Assembly (NCBI GenBank): GCA_001566295.1
Contig: KQ964327.1
Span: 1 to 16,711 of the forward strand
Length of the DNA stretch: 16,711 nt
Reading direction: 5' to 3'
From: Microdochium bolleyi
Lineage: Eukaryota; Ascomycota; Sordariomycetes; Xylariales; Microdochiaceae
The position numbers and the translations under genes are program-made. Shown piece by piece: positions 1-7,350 of the stretch (positions are counted from its first letter, which is position 1; every line of letters begins with the position of its first letter). The notes below the pieces were generated by a model that did no database searches, was not told the DNA's origin, and was given only the letters and a program-made list of their open reading frames with translations.

Positions 1-18
1 AAAAAAAAAAAAAAAAAA
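1..18. repeat. Poly(A) run at the window edge, abutting the gypsy fragment
   Basis: Eighteen consecutive A residues start the window. The gypsy coding sequence begins immediately after them, at the conserved Leu-Gly-Pro-Phe stretch near the end of the integrase, with nothing between. This could be the poly(A) tail of a reverse-transcribed insertion lying in the gypsy element, a 5'-truncated retrocopy junction, or an assembly artefact at a contig end. The sequence to the left is needed to choose. Confidence 0.9.
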
Positions 19-888
19 CCCTGGGACCTTTCCCCGTCAAGAAGGTACTAGGACCGCTTAATTGCGAACTCTCACTACCCAAAACTATGAGGATACACCC
101 GGTGTTCCATACCTCACTCCTCGAGCCAGCACATCCGGACGCCAAGCTCCAGACCAGAATCGAAGTAGACGCAAACGAGGAAATACGAAGTCGAAAGGGT
201 TCTGGACGAGCGTCAGCACAAAGGAAGAAAGGAATATCTCATCAAGTGGAAAGGGTACGACGAAACAGAAAACACCTGGGAACCAAGGAGGAACCTCGAG
301 AACTGCAAAGAGCTCCTCCGAAGATACGACAACCAACCCCAAAGTACCTCGGACCTCCTCTTCGCGAGGATGGAACCACCACCACTTACCAAGGACCAGA
401 GGATGGCGCAACGGGAGACACCGCTTGATCCTCCAGCACGAGCTCGGGCAGACCAGGAACCACGGCGCCCGACTCGGAAACCGGGAAGACCGTGTTCCAG
501 TCAATCACGTCAGGAAACCCGAGGGACAACAGATCGCCCACCGCCTGACCCTCCGCGTGCTCCACCTCCTCCAACTCGTCGAGCGATGAGAACCCGCGGG
601 AGATCAGGTCGAGGCCTTTCGACTTCAACTCGGAACGCTGCTTGCGCAATTGCGTCAGGCGAGCCATCGACTCGTTCAGAGACTGATGAGCCGCAACCAG
701 CGCCTGCTCCGCATCCGCCTCGCGAACCTTCAGACGGTCGTCTTCGGCCATCACGCGATTCAGAGTCGACGCCACCCAGATCCCATCGCACTGAACGTTC
801 GCGCGAAGACAACCTGAACACTTTGCACTCTCCGTGGGCGCTGCTCGACACGTCTGTTCCAGACGATGACAACGAGAACACGGCATGA
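19..888 (+). pseudogene. Ty3/gypsy retrotransposon polyprotein, 3' end: integrase tail plus chromodomain, frameshifted
   Basis: This is the C-terminal end of a gypsy pol polyprotein, whose integrase inserts the cDNA and whose chromodomain guides it to modified chromatin. Bases 19 to about 183 read through the conserved PVHPVFHTS-type motif (here HPVFHTSLLEPA), the usual boundary after the integrase core. The chromodomain follows, but one frame over, from base 184: YEVERVLDER, then EYLIKWKGY, then ENTWEPRRNL, with the aromatic cage positions and the K-W-K-G-Y core visible. One base of difference around 181-183, in a short A run, separates the parts. The chromodomain frame stays open to a TGA at 886-888, giving a Pro/Arg-rich tail that lies antisense to a better gene on the other strand, so the true C-terminus is uncertain. 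Gag, protease, RT and the integrase core are absent. Confidence 0.88.
386..886 (-). CDS. Retrotransposon-embedded Zn(II)2Cys6-like coiled-coil protein
   Basis: An intact 166-residue protein starts at ATG 886-884; an in-frame ATG ten codons upstream is less likely because the cysteine cluster normally starts at residue 3. Cysteines at 3, 6, 13, 23, 26 and 33 give C-x2-C-x6-C-x9-C-x2-C-x6-C, the spacing of fungal binuclear zinc cluster DNA-binding domains. Residues about 44-110 are charged with no proline and look like a coiled coil (LTQLRKQRSELKSKGLDL, then SLDELEEVE). The C-terminal 50 residues are acidic and hydrophobic. I recognise the overall type as an abundant, uncharacterised fungal protein. 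It lies between the gypsy chromodomain and the polypurine tract, on the opposite strand, so it appears to be cargo of the retroelement. It overlaps the open tail of the polyprotein along its whole length. A role in DNA binding or transcription is inferred from the cysteine spacing only. Confidence 0.7.
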   Translation of the reverse strand: MPCSRCHRLEQTCRAAPTESAKCSGCLRANVQCDGIWVASTLNRVMAEDDRLKVREADAEQALVAAHQSLNESMARLTQLRKQRSELKSKGLDLISRGFSSLDELEEVEHAEGQAVGDLLSLGFPDVIDWNTVFPVSESGAVVPGLPELVLEDQAVSPVAPSSGPW

Positions 889-936
889 TGTCGATGCCGT
901 TCCGAAGCAAGAGCAAGAGAAGAACGCTCTTGAGCC

Positions 937-982
937 GATTGACGCGATTGACGCGATTGACGCGATTGACGCTTGTTGACGC
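937..982. repeat. Tandem 9-bp repeat, GATTGACGC x4 plus a degenerate copy
   Basis: Four perfect consecutive copies of GATTGACGC occupy 937-972, followed by a diverged unit (TTGTTGACGC) at 973-982. The array sits about 50 bases upstream of the start codon of the minus-strand zinc-cluster gene, in its probable promoter or 5' leader. It may be a simple slippage repeat or a set of protein-binding sites. Confidence 0.95.
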
Positions 983-1077
983 GACCGGAAGACATGGTTA
1001 GTTAGCCATGAGGGAAGAAATGAAGGGCCGCGATCCAGCGGGGACGGCCTACCTATATGGCCACTGGGACAGCGGCT

Positions 1078-1091
1078 AGGGGGAAGGGGGA
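1078..1091 (+). other. Polypurine tract of the gypsy element
   Basis: A 14-base all-purine run (AGGGGGAAGGGGGA) lies a few bases before TGTGACGACC, a typical fungal gypsy LTR start. In LTR retrotransposons this tract primes plus-strand DNA synthesis directly upstream of the 3' LTR. A near-identical run occurs again at 1179-1192, so the assignment rests on the first being followed by a better LTR start. Confidence 0.5.
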
Positions 1092-1094
1092 TAA

Positions 1095-1469
1095 TGTGAC
1101 GACCAGGCCAACAGAAGATTGTCTGGGCTGCAGGCAGCACAAATAAGGTCGCAAGCGGGCCAGGGACAAGGGCAGGTTGGGGGGAAGGGGGACGTACGAT
1201 TATGTAAGTCACCAAGATGAGTCAGCGGGACTCGTGGAGCTGTGCCAAAACACGCGGCGCTGCACAGCACAAAGGAGCTGACAGCACTACGGGCAGTCAG
1301 GACAGCACTCGATGAAGGATGAAGGAGTAGATGATGCAGATAGTTTCCTTGACAGAACAGTCTTTACCTTCTATACTTCAGCGATTAATCTAAGTATTAT
1401 CCTCACCTATCACTTGAACCAGTCACTCAATTGACGAGAGTGGTATCTCTTCCCCGAGACACGGCAACA
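1095..1469 (+). mobile_element. Probable 3' LTR of the gypsy element (ends approximate)
   Basis: The segment begins TGTGACGACC right after a polypurine tract and could end at ...GGCAACA (1469), giving the TG...CA termini expected of an LTR and a length of about 375 bases. No protein-coding signal was found in it. Only one LTR is present in the window, so the ends cannot be set by comparing two copies and no target-site duplication can be tested. An alternative start is TGTAAGTCAC near 1203, after the second purine run. Confidence 0.4.
1179..1192 (+). repeat. Second copy of the polypurine run
   Basis: GGGGGGAAGGGGGA repeats the 1078-1091 purine run, differing only at its first base, 101 bases downstream. 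It may be a local duplication within the LTR or a chance purine stretch, and it is the reason the LTR start is uncertain. Confidence 0.6.
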
Positions 1470-2067
1470 CCTAGAGAGAACGACATTCAGAGAGTTATGA
1501 TATTGCTCAAGCTTTGCCTACCTTGCATAACAGCAACACCCCGAAGCCCGACCAGACGGCTGACCCCGGAGGTCGGATCGTAAGACTGTAATAAAGGAAA
1601 ACGGCTGCACCTTAAGCCCTGACATCTTTGAGTTCTAGGGGCCAAGGATATTTCTCGAATATCCCTCCAAAGCGAGTATATTTGGGCAGAGCGAAATAGA
1701 AAATCACGGTTCACGGGCTATTCGAGACTCTGGGTTGCCTAGGTCAGTGAAAGCTGACAGAGTGTATTAGCTCATCGTTGACCGGCTGGAATCAAGTGCA
1801 GAAGACTGAACTATCTGGCCACTACGTATACGACGTCTACAGGCGATGATGATGCTCCACAAGCTGCACAGGCACAAGAGTTGTCTCAAAATGATTATAT
1901 GATCGAGAAGGAGAAGGAGGCGGATTGAGAAATATATACCCGTCGTTTTGAACGTGACGTCTGCCGGATGTTCTTCGGCGTCGAGTAACGTGTTCAGACG
2001 CGATATGTGACTTTCCGGGAGTGGAATTGTCAACCGTAAAAGTCCGGTACCACTGTCCCATCGCCTG
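1470..2067. other. No recognisable gene
   Basis: Short open frames on the minus strand (for example 1487-1714 and 1767-2165) show no domain, repeat or compositional sign of coding, and the second overlaps the ankyrin frame. The segment is probably old sequence between the LTR and the ankyrin pseudogene. Small GATGAT and GAAGGA microsatellite stretches are present near 1843 and 1905. Confidence 0.5.
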
Positions 2068-2679
2068 TCACTGATAGCTTTTCGACACCTGGTGGCTACT
2101 GAAGACGGCCAACTGCAGTACCGTGACAGCAAGTTCATCTTGTGCAGCCAGATCAATATCTCCACTGCTGGTCAGCATTTTGACTACCGAATCTTGTCCT
2201 TGCGCAGTCGCTAAGAAGAGCGTTTCGTAAATACTGGAGACCGTGGCGGCACCAATATCCAGAAGTACCTCCACAGCAGATCCATGGCCTTTTCTGGTCA
2301 CCCATGAAAGCGGCATTCGACCGTTGATGTCGGCAGAGCTGAATTCGATTCAGCCTGTATGGATAAGGAGCTCGACAACTGCGTGATACCTATGAGCGGC
2401 AGTCCAAGAAAGGGGCGTTCGGCCAAATTCATTTTAATTATCGACATCGACCTGGTTCATGCCGGAAGGGAGCTTGACATTGTGGGAATAACCATGCTCG
2501 TCAGGCAAGGATAGGGGTGTTTGACCAAAGTCGTCGTCCTTAACGTTGACGTCCGCCCCGTTGGCCAAGAGAAGCTTGACAATGTCGTTGTGGCCTCGGT
2601 ATGTGGCAGCCAGTAGAGCGTTGCCGTATTCGCCACCCTGCGCGTTAAAGGGTGCCCTTGACCATGTCACGCCGCCCAA
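2068..2679 (-). pseudogene. Ankyrin-repeat protein fragment with two in-frame stops
   Basis: A single minus-strand frame carries successive ankyrin repeats, which form protein-binding stacks, often C-terminal to a NACHT or other effector domain in fungi. The clearest repeat is near 2560-2660 (GNALLAATYRGHNDIVKLLL, then NGADVNVKDDD). Two more follow at lower coordinates, one with TPLSW...AVVELLIHTG and one with MPLSW...GSAVEVLLDIGAA. The frame is broken by TAA at 2436-2434 and TGA at 2352-2350, and no start codon or N-terminal effector domain was found. The TAA could come from a C-to-T change in a CpA context, but two sites are too few to claim RIP. It lies downstream of the membrane-protein pseudogene on the same strand, with no evidence that they were one gene. 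Confidence 0.78.
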
Positions 2680-2747
2680 TCATAGACGAGGCTGCCTTCC
2701 CCGAGTTTCGGACATGATTCCATTCCAGAGATATCGTTTGGGCTAAG

Positions 2748-3005
2748 TTAACAGTTCATTGGCTTTTGGCTATCTACATCTTCTTGCTTCAGCCTCTTGG
2801 TAACAGCAATGGGACCATATCTTGCTCCGCCAGAAATGATATGAGGAATGGGCGTTTTCTGAAATTTTCTGGCATGATGACGGTATGATAGTAATACAAG
2901 TTCGGCTAACAAGCTCCTCAGTTCTTCCCTATACTCGGGAAGTTGCAGTATCGACGCGCGTGTCGAGGGCTGTGATGGGGAAGAGCGGCCAATTATGGCG
3001 CACAT
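2748..3005 (-). other. Unassigned 85-codon open frame
   Basis: This minus-strand frame begins inside the end of the membrane-protein pseudogene and stops about 70 bases before the ankyrin frame. Its central part (YREELRSLLAELVLLSYRHHARK) could form an amphipathic helix, but I recognise no family. It could be leftover coding sequence from the ankyrin gene's N-terminal part or chance. It is listed only because it fills the gap between two decayed genes on the same strand. Confidence 0.15.
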
Positions 3006-3967
3006 GACGCCAGCGTGGCCTTCTGGTTTTCTCTCTGCTTCGACTGCTCCTTCACCTTTCTTCTAGTGAAGACGAGGTTCATCATAAACGCAAAGATAAA
3101 GTATGTCAACGCCAGCACCGAGAAGAACAACACTGAGACCATCGAGGACACCGAGAATCCATACATGGCCTGCTGGAATTGGGTATTCTCTTTCGTCGGG
3201 TTGACTGCCAGCGCAGTCTGCATTGCGGTCAGGACAAGGCCGATATATAACACCGCCACGGCTGCCCAGGCAATGTTTCGCCCGAAGAACGCGCTGTACT
3301 GGTTGTAACCGTACAAGTAGCCCCGAAGCAGGTGCCGGAGAGACATCTCTGGAGCAAAACGGTAGATCATATTGAGGCGGTGTATTCGTAATTCGCCGTA
3401 TTCGTAGCGCTTGGCGACCTGTGTGTCGAGACCAATCATGCTAGAAAGTTCCGTGCAAACCTCGCCCATGTCTTCCATTTCAACCTCTTCGATACCAGTT
3501 TGTGATCCTTTGCAATCTGTAGATCGGATTTAGAGGCGATGAGCCATACATAAGATAGAACAAGGCCAGCTGCGCTCTTGTAGACCTCCAGATCGCCATT
3601 GCAGAGTTCCGTTCTCCAGAAGTCATAGTCGAGTAGTGGCTTTCAGAGTGGTTTCAGAAACATGGTCGATTCTCGCCAAATGAGATGCAAGTCCGATTGC
3701 TCTGTTATCGCAGTCTCGCCCGAGCATCTTTTGTCTGTGCAGAGACCGAGCCGGAAGCGGGAGGCCCGCAAACCACAGTCGCTTCTGGATGTTATGAAGC
3801 TGACTTAAGTCAAATGACAGACTTAGATATTCCTTTGCAGAGGACAATTTATGGAGAGGTTTGCCGTCGAGGTAGAGATTCGGGGCAATGGAGTCGTAGG
3901 AATACGGTTGAGATGTAGTCGTACCAAGTTCGCCGGGAGGGTTAGCGTGCTGTCCCTGTGCGGCCAC
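2993..3967 (-). pseudogene. Fungal two-helix membrane protein of an uncharacterised expanded family, broken three times
   Basis: Three minus-strand frames join into one protein type I recognise as an abundant uncharacterised fungal family. The N-terminal third (3967 to about 3665) contains NIQKRLWFAGLPLPARSLH. The middle part (about 3665-3440) contains DYDFWRTELC and SYVWLIASKSDLQIAKDHKL. The last part (about 3440-2993) contains RYEYGELRIHRLNMIYR followed by two hydrophobic helices (NIAWAAVAVLYIGLVLTAM and the stretch around VSSMVSVLFFSVLALTYFIF) and a basic cytoplasmic tail. Lesions are a frame change near 3665, an in-frame TGA at 3645-3643, and a frame change near 3440. No ATG fits the N-terminal frame; 3967 is a GTG, and the frame stays open upstream to about 4000. 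The molecular function of the family is unknown to me. Confidence 0.75.
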
Positions 3968-4011
3968 GGGTTGGAGGGGTTCAGCTGCATGTTGACGCTG
4001 TTAGGACGCAC

Positions 4012-4409
4012 TTAGATAAGGCCGGACGATCTGGGATTGAGGAGAGTAGCCCCAAAAAAAAGACTACGTTCTTGAAGTGCTTAGTCGTCGCTTGCTGTGG
4101 CTCCCATTTTCGGGGAGATCATTGTAAAGCAGCTTTTCAAGAACAATTCCGTTGCTTCAAGCAGGAGGGACGTCGAATACGAGGTGCGGATTGATTAAGG
4201 TTCGGACACACTTGACCCAGTCACACAGGAACCTAAACCTCGGCCATCGCCGTTGCTCTCTGCGCCTTTTCCCTTTGCCTGGCATATGCAACGGCGAAGG
4301 CAAACCCAGCCGGGGCACGCATTGACGTAGCGTGGCTTGCTGGAATACCTGGTTGGAGGGTGGTCCAATGTCTAATAACGACTTCCGAACCAGACGGCGG
4401 GAGCTACCC
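4012..4409. other. No recognisable gene
   Basis: The 89-codon minus-strand open frame at 4157-4426 shows no known motif and is not supported by composition. An eight-base A run lies near 4054. Nothing else stands out before the tandem repeat at 4410. Confidence 0.45.
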
Positions 4410-4474
4410 GGAACTTTGCAGATCACCGAAGCCCCGAAACTTTGCAGATCACCGAGTACGAGAAATTTTGCATG
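4410..4474. repeat. 26-bp-period tandem repeat, about 2.5 copies
   Basis: The 18-base string AACTTTGCAGATCACCGA occurs perfectly at 4412-4429 and 4438-4455, exactly 26 bases apart. A third, partial copy (AAATTTTGCA, one C-to-T change) starts at 4463, again at the 26-base spacing. The array ends five bases before a 22-base T run. Its origin is unknown; it may belong to the 3' end of an inserted retroelement or to its target site. Confidence 0.92.
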
Positions 4475-4478
4475 TCAG

Positions 4479-4500
4479 TTTTTTTTTTTTTTTTTTTTTT
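4479..4500 (-). repeat. Poly(T) of 22, possible poly(A) tail of a minus-strand retroposed sequence
   Basis: Twenty-two consecutive T residues are followed directly by GC-richer sequence. Read on the minus strand, the sequence above 4501 would end in a poly(A) tail, as a LINE, SINE or processed mRNA copy does. A candidate flanking pair, TGCATGTCA near 4470 and TGCATGTGA near 4903, matches at 8 of 9 bases but is too short to prove a target-site duplication. No protein is recognised in the putative insert. Confidence 0.6.
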
Positions 4501-4723
4501 GTTGGAGCCGCGGGGCTGAACATCCTCCAATGTTGCCAGCCACGTGTAAAGTGTCACCGATGCCATTGCAGGCTGCATGGATACATTCGCCTCCAAGTTT
4601 TCCTAACTCGTCCAGGAAGTTTGGCTTGATGATGAGGTTGAGGCAGAACGACGATTCGTGCCGTGATAAATGTGTGTGGATACCTGGTGTCACAGAATAT
4701 CTGGCTTGATGGCAGAGCATCAA

Positions 4724-4970
4724 GATGATAGTTGAAGGTTGGAGAGAAAGGAAGTCTGTCGTGCGAGGTCCGACCTTATTAAGCGAGTGACCTCAGGCGG
4801 GGATTTCACATGCTCTATATCAGCGATACTTTCCGGCTCTGGTTTCCATACGCGTCAGAACATGATTGCTTTGACTTATTCGAATGCATAGAGAATGCTA
4901 CAATGCATGTGATGCCGAGCACCTCAGACATAGAAACGTCGCGTAGTGAATGGTACGTTGTCTATTGGGA
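4724..4970. other. Upstream region of the metzincin fragment, no gene seen
   Basis: No supported coding frame is present. The AT content rises toward the TATA box at 4971, as in a promoter region. Confidence 0.4.
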
Positions 4971-4977
4971 TATAAAT
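4971..4977 (+). promoter_or_regulatory. TATA box for the metzincin gene
   Basis: TATAAAT lies 131 bases before the ATG at 5102, whose context (GACACCATGTC) is good for translation. The spacing fits a TATA-driven fungal promoter with a 5' leader of roughly 100 bases, which suggests the gene 5' end is in place even though the frame is broken later. Confidence 0.5.
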
Positions 4978-5101
4978 ATGTAGTTCTCCCCAAGTCTATC
5001 ACCTCCTCAATCAAAAATATCTATTACCGCCGACTGATTTTCTCGGCAATCTGGATCTCAACATAAAAGACTGGTGCGGAACCACCGCACGACCTGACAC
5101 C

Positions 5102-5525
5102 ATGTCTACCCAATACCCGATCGGTCAAGATACCTCGCAAAAGAGGCAGTTGATAAATTCCTTACGTGCGAGGATTGGGAAGGAACGATTAGAGACCGTC
5201 GGCACTCTGGACGAGCTCAAAAAAGCATTCGAACGACCTCAACACACTCTTCGTATATCAGAGGGCCTTTCAGGCAGGCATTGTCAATAACATGACCAAT
5301 GTCTTTCTGCACGAACTTGGGCACATCTTGGGTCTCAGGCACGAGTTTGCGGACCTAGAAGGTGGCGCTATCCAGTGGGGAAGCAGGAATCCGTACTCGG
5401 TCATGAGCTACAATTTCCCCCCACAGATTCAACCGTCTGACGAAAAAGACACAAGATCGTTCTACGATTTCCCAGGGCAAAGAGTCGGAGGCTACCAGGT
5501 TCTGAACATAACCCCAGACAATTAA
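5102..5525 (+). pseudogene. Metzincin-type zinc metallopeptidase, catalytic part, frameshifted
   Basis: A zinc endopeptidase fragment. Bases 5102 to about 5234 encode a charged leader (MSTQYPIGQDTS...DELKKAFER). The frame then changes by one base near 5234, and continues as LNTLFVYQRAFQAGIVNNM into the zinc site HELGHILGLRHEF (5310-5348), which is HExxHxxGxxH with all three His ligands and the catalytic Glu. A Met-turn (NPYSVMSY) follows about 20 residues later. The end, at TAA 5523-5525, reads FYDFPGQRVGGYQV...TPDN. At about 140 residues it is short for a metzincin, and most of the N-terminal beta-sheet half and any signal peptide are missing. A TATA box and good start context precede it. 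It is either a truncated, frameshifted copy or a mis-sequenced small gene; substrates are unknown. Confidence 0.72.
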
Positions 5526-7350
5526 TCTCTTGCAATTTACGTTGTGTGTACGGAGGTTCTTATGGGGCTAGCGGCGACAACGGCCAAATTTACCCGCAAG
5601 GTTGACTCTACACTAGTTGACTCGATACTAACCCCATCACGGAAGTCCAAATAGGGAGATCAGACAGTCTCTTCAGGATGAGCATAAATAGCTCCAACTT
5701 CACTCCTTTCATGTATCTAGCAAGTAATCAATAACTTGTCCGCTGCATATGCTGTCACACTGGCGCTCTCTCCAAACTGGACTTTATTCTTGGGCAGAAT
5801 CAATGGCAGATGCCGAGCGGGCGGCTTCGCGCGATGCCGGACCGCCGCTTGGAGAACTTCTCATGCGGTTGGTATGACTGACGGTGGCTCCCACACTCAG
5901 GCGCGCTGCGAGCATGAAGGTGTATGTAGAATGCTAGTGGAGGGTTGCGGTGCACGAAGTCCGATTTCCCGAATACGAAGTATGACAAGCCGTGTTCCCT
6001 GGTTGATCATCCTTCCTCATTCGGCATCGGCCCGACACATCAGACCCTGACTCTCGGTCCACCAGCACATGTGGGAGAAGGATTCCGCAGAGGGGATAAT
6101 TGAGTTCCTACAATCATTACCCGGGGTGTGGTTTTCTGTATTAGTAAGATTTTCCCTAGATCGTGCATACGATAACGGACGTAGGCTGCATGGCAGCTTG
6201 GGTCTAGTACACCTCGCCGTGAATAACAAGCGTCCAACCCTTAGGCCCCTTAACCAGGCTGAGCACAGTATTGGCTTTCCGCTCAATTCATAGATCCTTA
6301 TCTGACCTGAGATAACGTAATCCTCCAGCCGCTATCCTCGGTCATTCCGGTCGCCCTCCTACAAAACTCAAGGAGACATATTGCGCAGCCACTCATTGAC
6401 GACTTCAGAATGTGAGTCGTTATGTAGAATCTTTGCGCTCCTGATATCTACAGATCTGTGGTATCGCCCAGGATCGCTGGGATTCTGTGATGGAGTCTCT
6501 GGCTTGGAAGAAATGACAGGTCTGGCGGAGCCAAGTGTTTGCCGGTCATGATAGGAACTCTTGCGGCGCTGGAGTGCTGTGGTGGCTTCATCCATTGCGT
6601 GTTAAGTTTGATAAGTCGTAGAATGCAAAAGAAGGGTCGTGAGACCAGAAACATTGCGGCTGCAATCCGGATTTAAAATTGCCGCGCTACTCTACTGCAC
6701 TATTCAGATAGCAGTGGGCGCCCCTGTTTATATGCATGTTTTCGGCGGCGGCGGAGCCTGAGTCCATGGCTTGAACCTTATGCCTTAGGTGTCTGGGCTT
6801 ACGGGGTAGTGAGCCATTCCCCGCATCTACCCCCAGGGGGGCCTTAAGGATGGACTGCTTCCACAAACAGGACTTTGACGGACATATTCCACCGTGGGCG
6901 CCCGCATGCATGTCAGTCAGTCCCAGTGATCCTATAGAAAATGACAATTGCACTAGGTTAGAGCATGTGGCGACCCTGCACCGGTGGATTTGCGTGGAGT
7001 TACAAATCTAACTCTGGAGCCTTGCTGACAAGTGACGACACAGCAGCGCTGACTGTCGGCTGAAAGTCTTGAGACGAGCCATGACGCTGCTATGACGAGG
7101 TGGCCCCCATCCTAGAAGCTTAAGTTTCTCCAAAGGGTGGTTACAGTACAACGAATGCAGATTTTGCCAGCTGAAAGCTGACTGCGCCAAGCCACGAAGA
7201 TGCCTAGTCAGCATTGAGTGTCAGCAGTTCCGAATGGCAATTAAGCATGTGATAGCTCGCCGCATGCGGGTGCGTGGCTCGGGCGTGATTCTAGGCAGGG
7301 CAGAGGTCGAATCTTCCACTCATTCGACACCAGGGCCGATTCTATTCTAG
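5526..7350. other. Long stretch without a recognisable gene
   Basis: About 1.8 kb with only short open frames on both strands (for example 5736-6050 plus, 6368-6595 minus, 6687-6953 minus). None has a motif I can name, a consistent start, or a frame that extends by repairing one lesion. A 10-bp direct repeat, GTGGGCGCCC, occurs at 6714-6723 and 6894-6903. A perfect 6-bp inverted repeat, GAGTTA/TAACTC with a 6-base loop, lies at 6997-7014. Neither points to a particular element. Confidence 0.5.

Noticed and set aside
62..589. A 175-codon plus-strand frame over the chromodomain
   Set aside because: It is Thr, Ser and Arg rich without a motif; the chromodomain is read in a neighbouring frame from base 184.
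937..982. The 9-bp array as a CRISPR or telomere-like repeat
   Set aside because: There are no spacers and the unit does not resemble TTAGGG. It is a short tandem repeat.
510..995. A minus-strand frame with Arg-Gln-Ser repeats
   Set aside because: The repeats only translate the 9-bp DNA array, and the zinc-cluster protein lies in another minus-strand frame.
2068..2679. RIP as the cause of the ankyrin stops
   Set aside because: Only one of two stops fits a CpA change and the surrounding DNA is not AT-enriched. Two sites are not evidence.
4475..4723. Minus-strand frame ending in a run of Lys
   Set aside because: The Lys run is the translated poly(T)/poly(A) tract, and the remainder matches no family I know.
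7260..7330. A tRNA-like GGTCGAATCTTCC string near 7305
   Set aside because: It resembles a T-loop only over a few bases; no matching acceptor or anticodon stem could be built around it.
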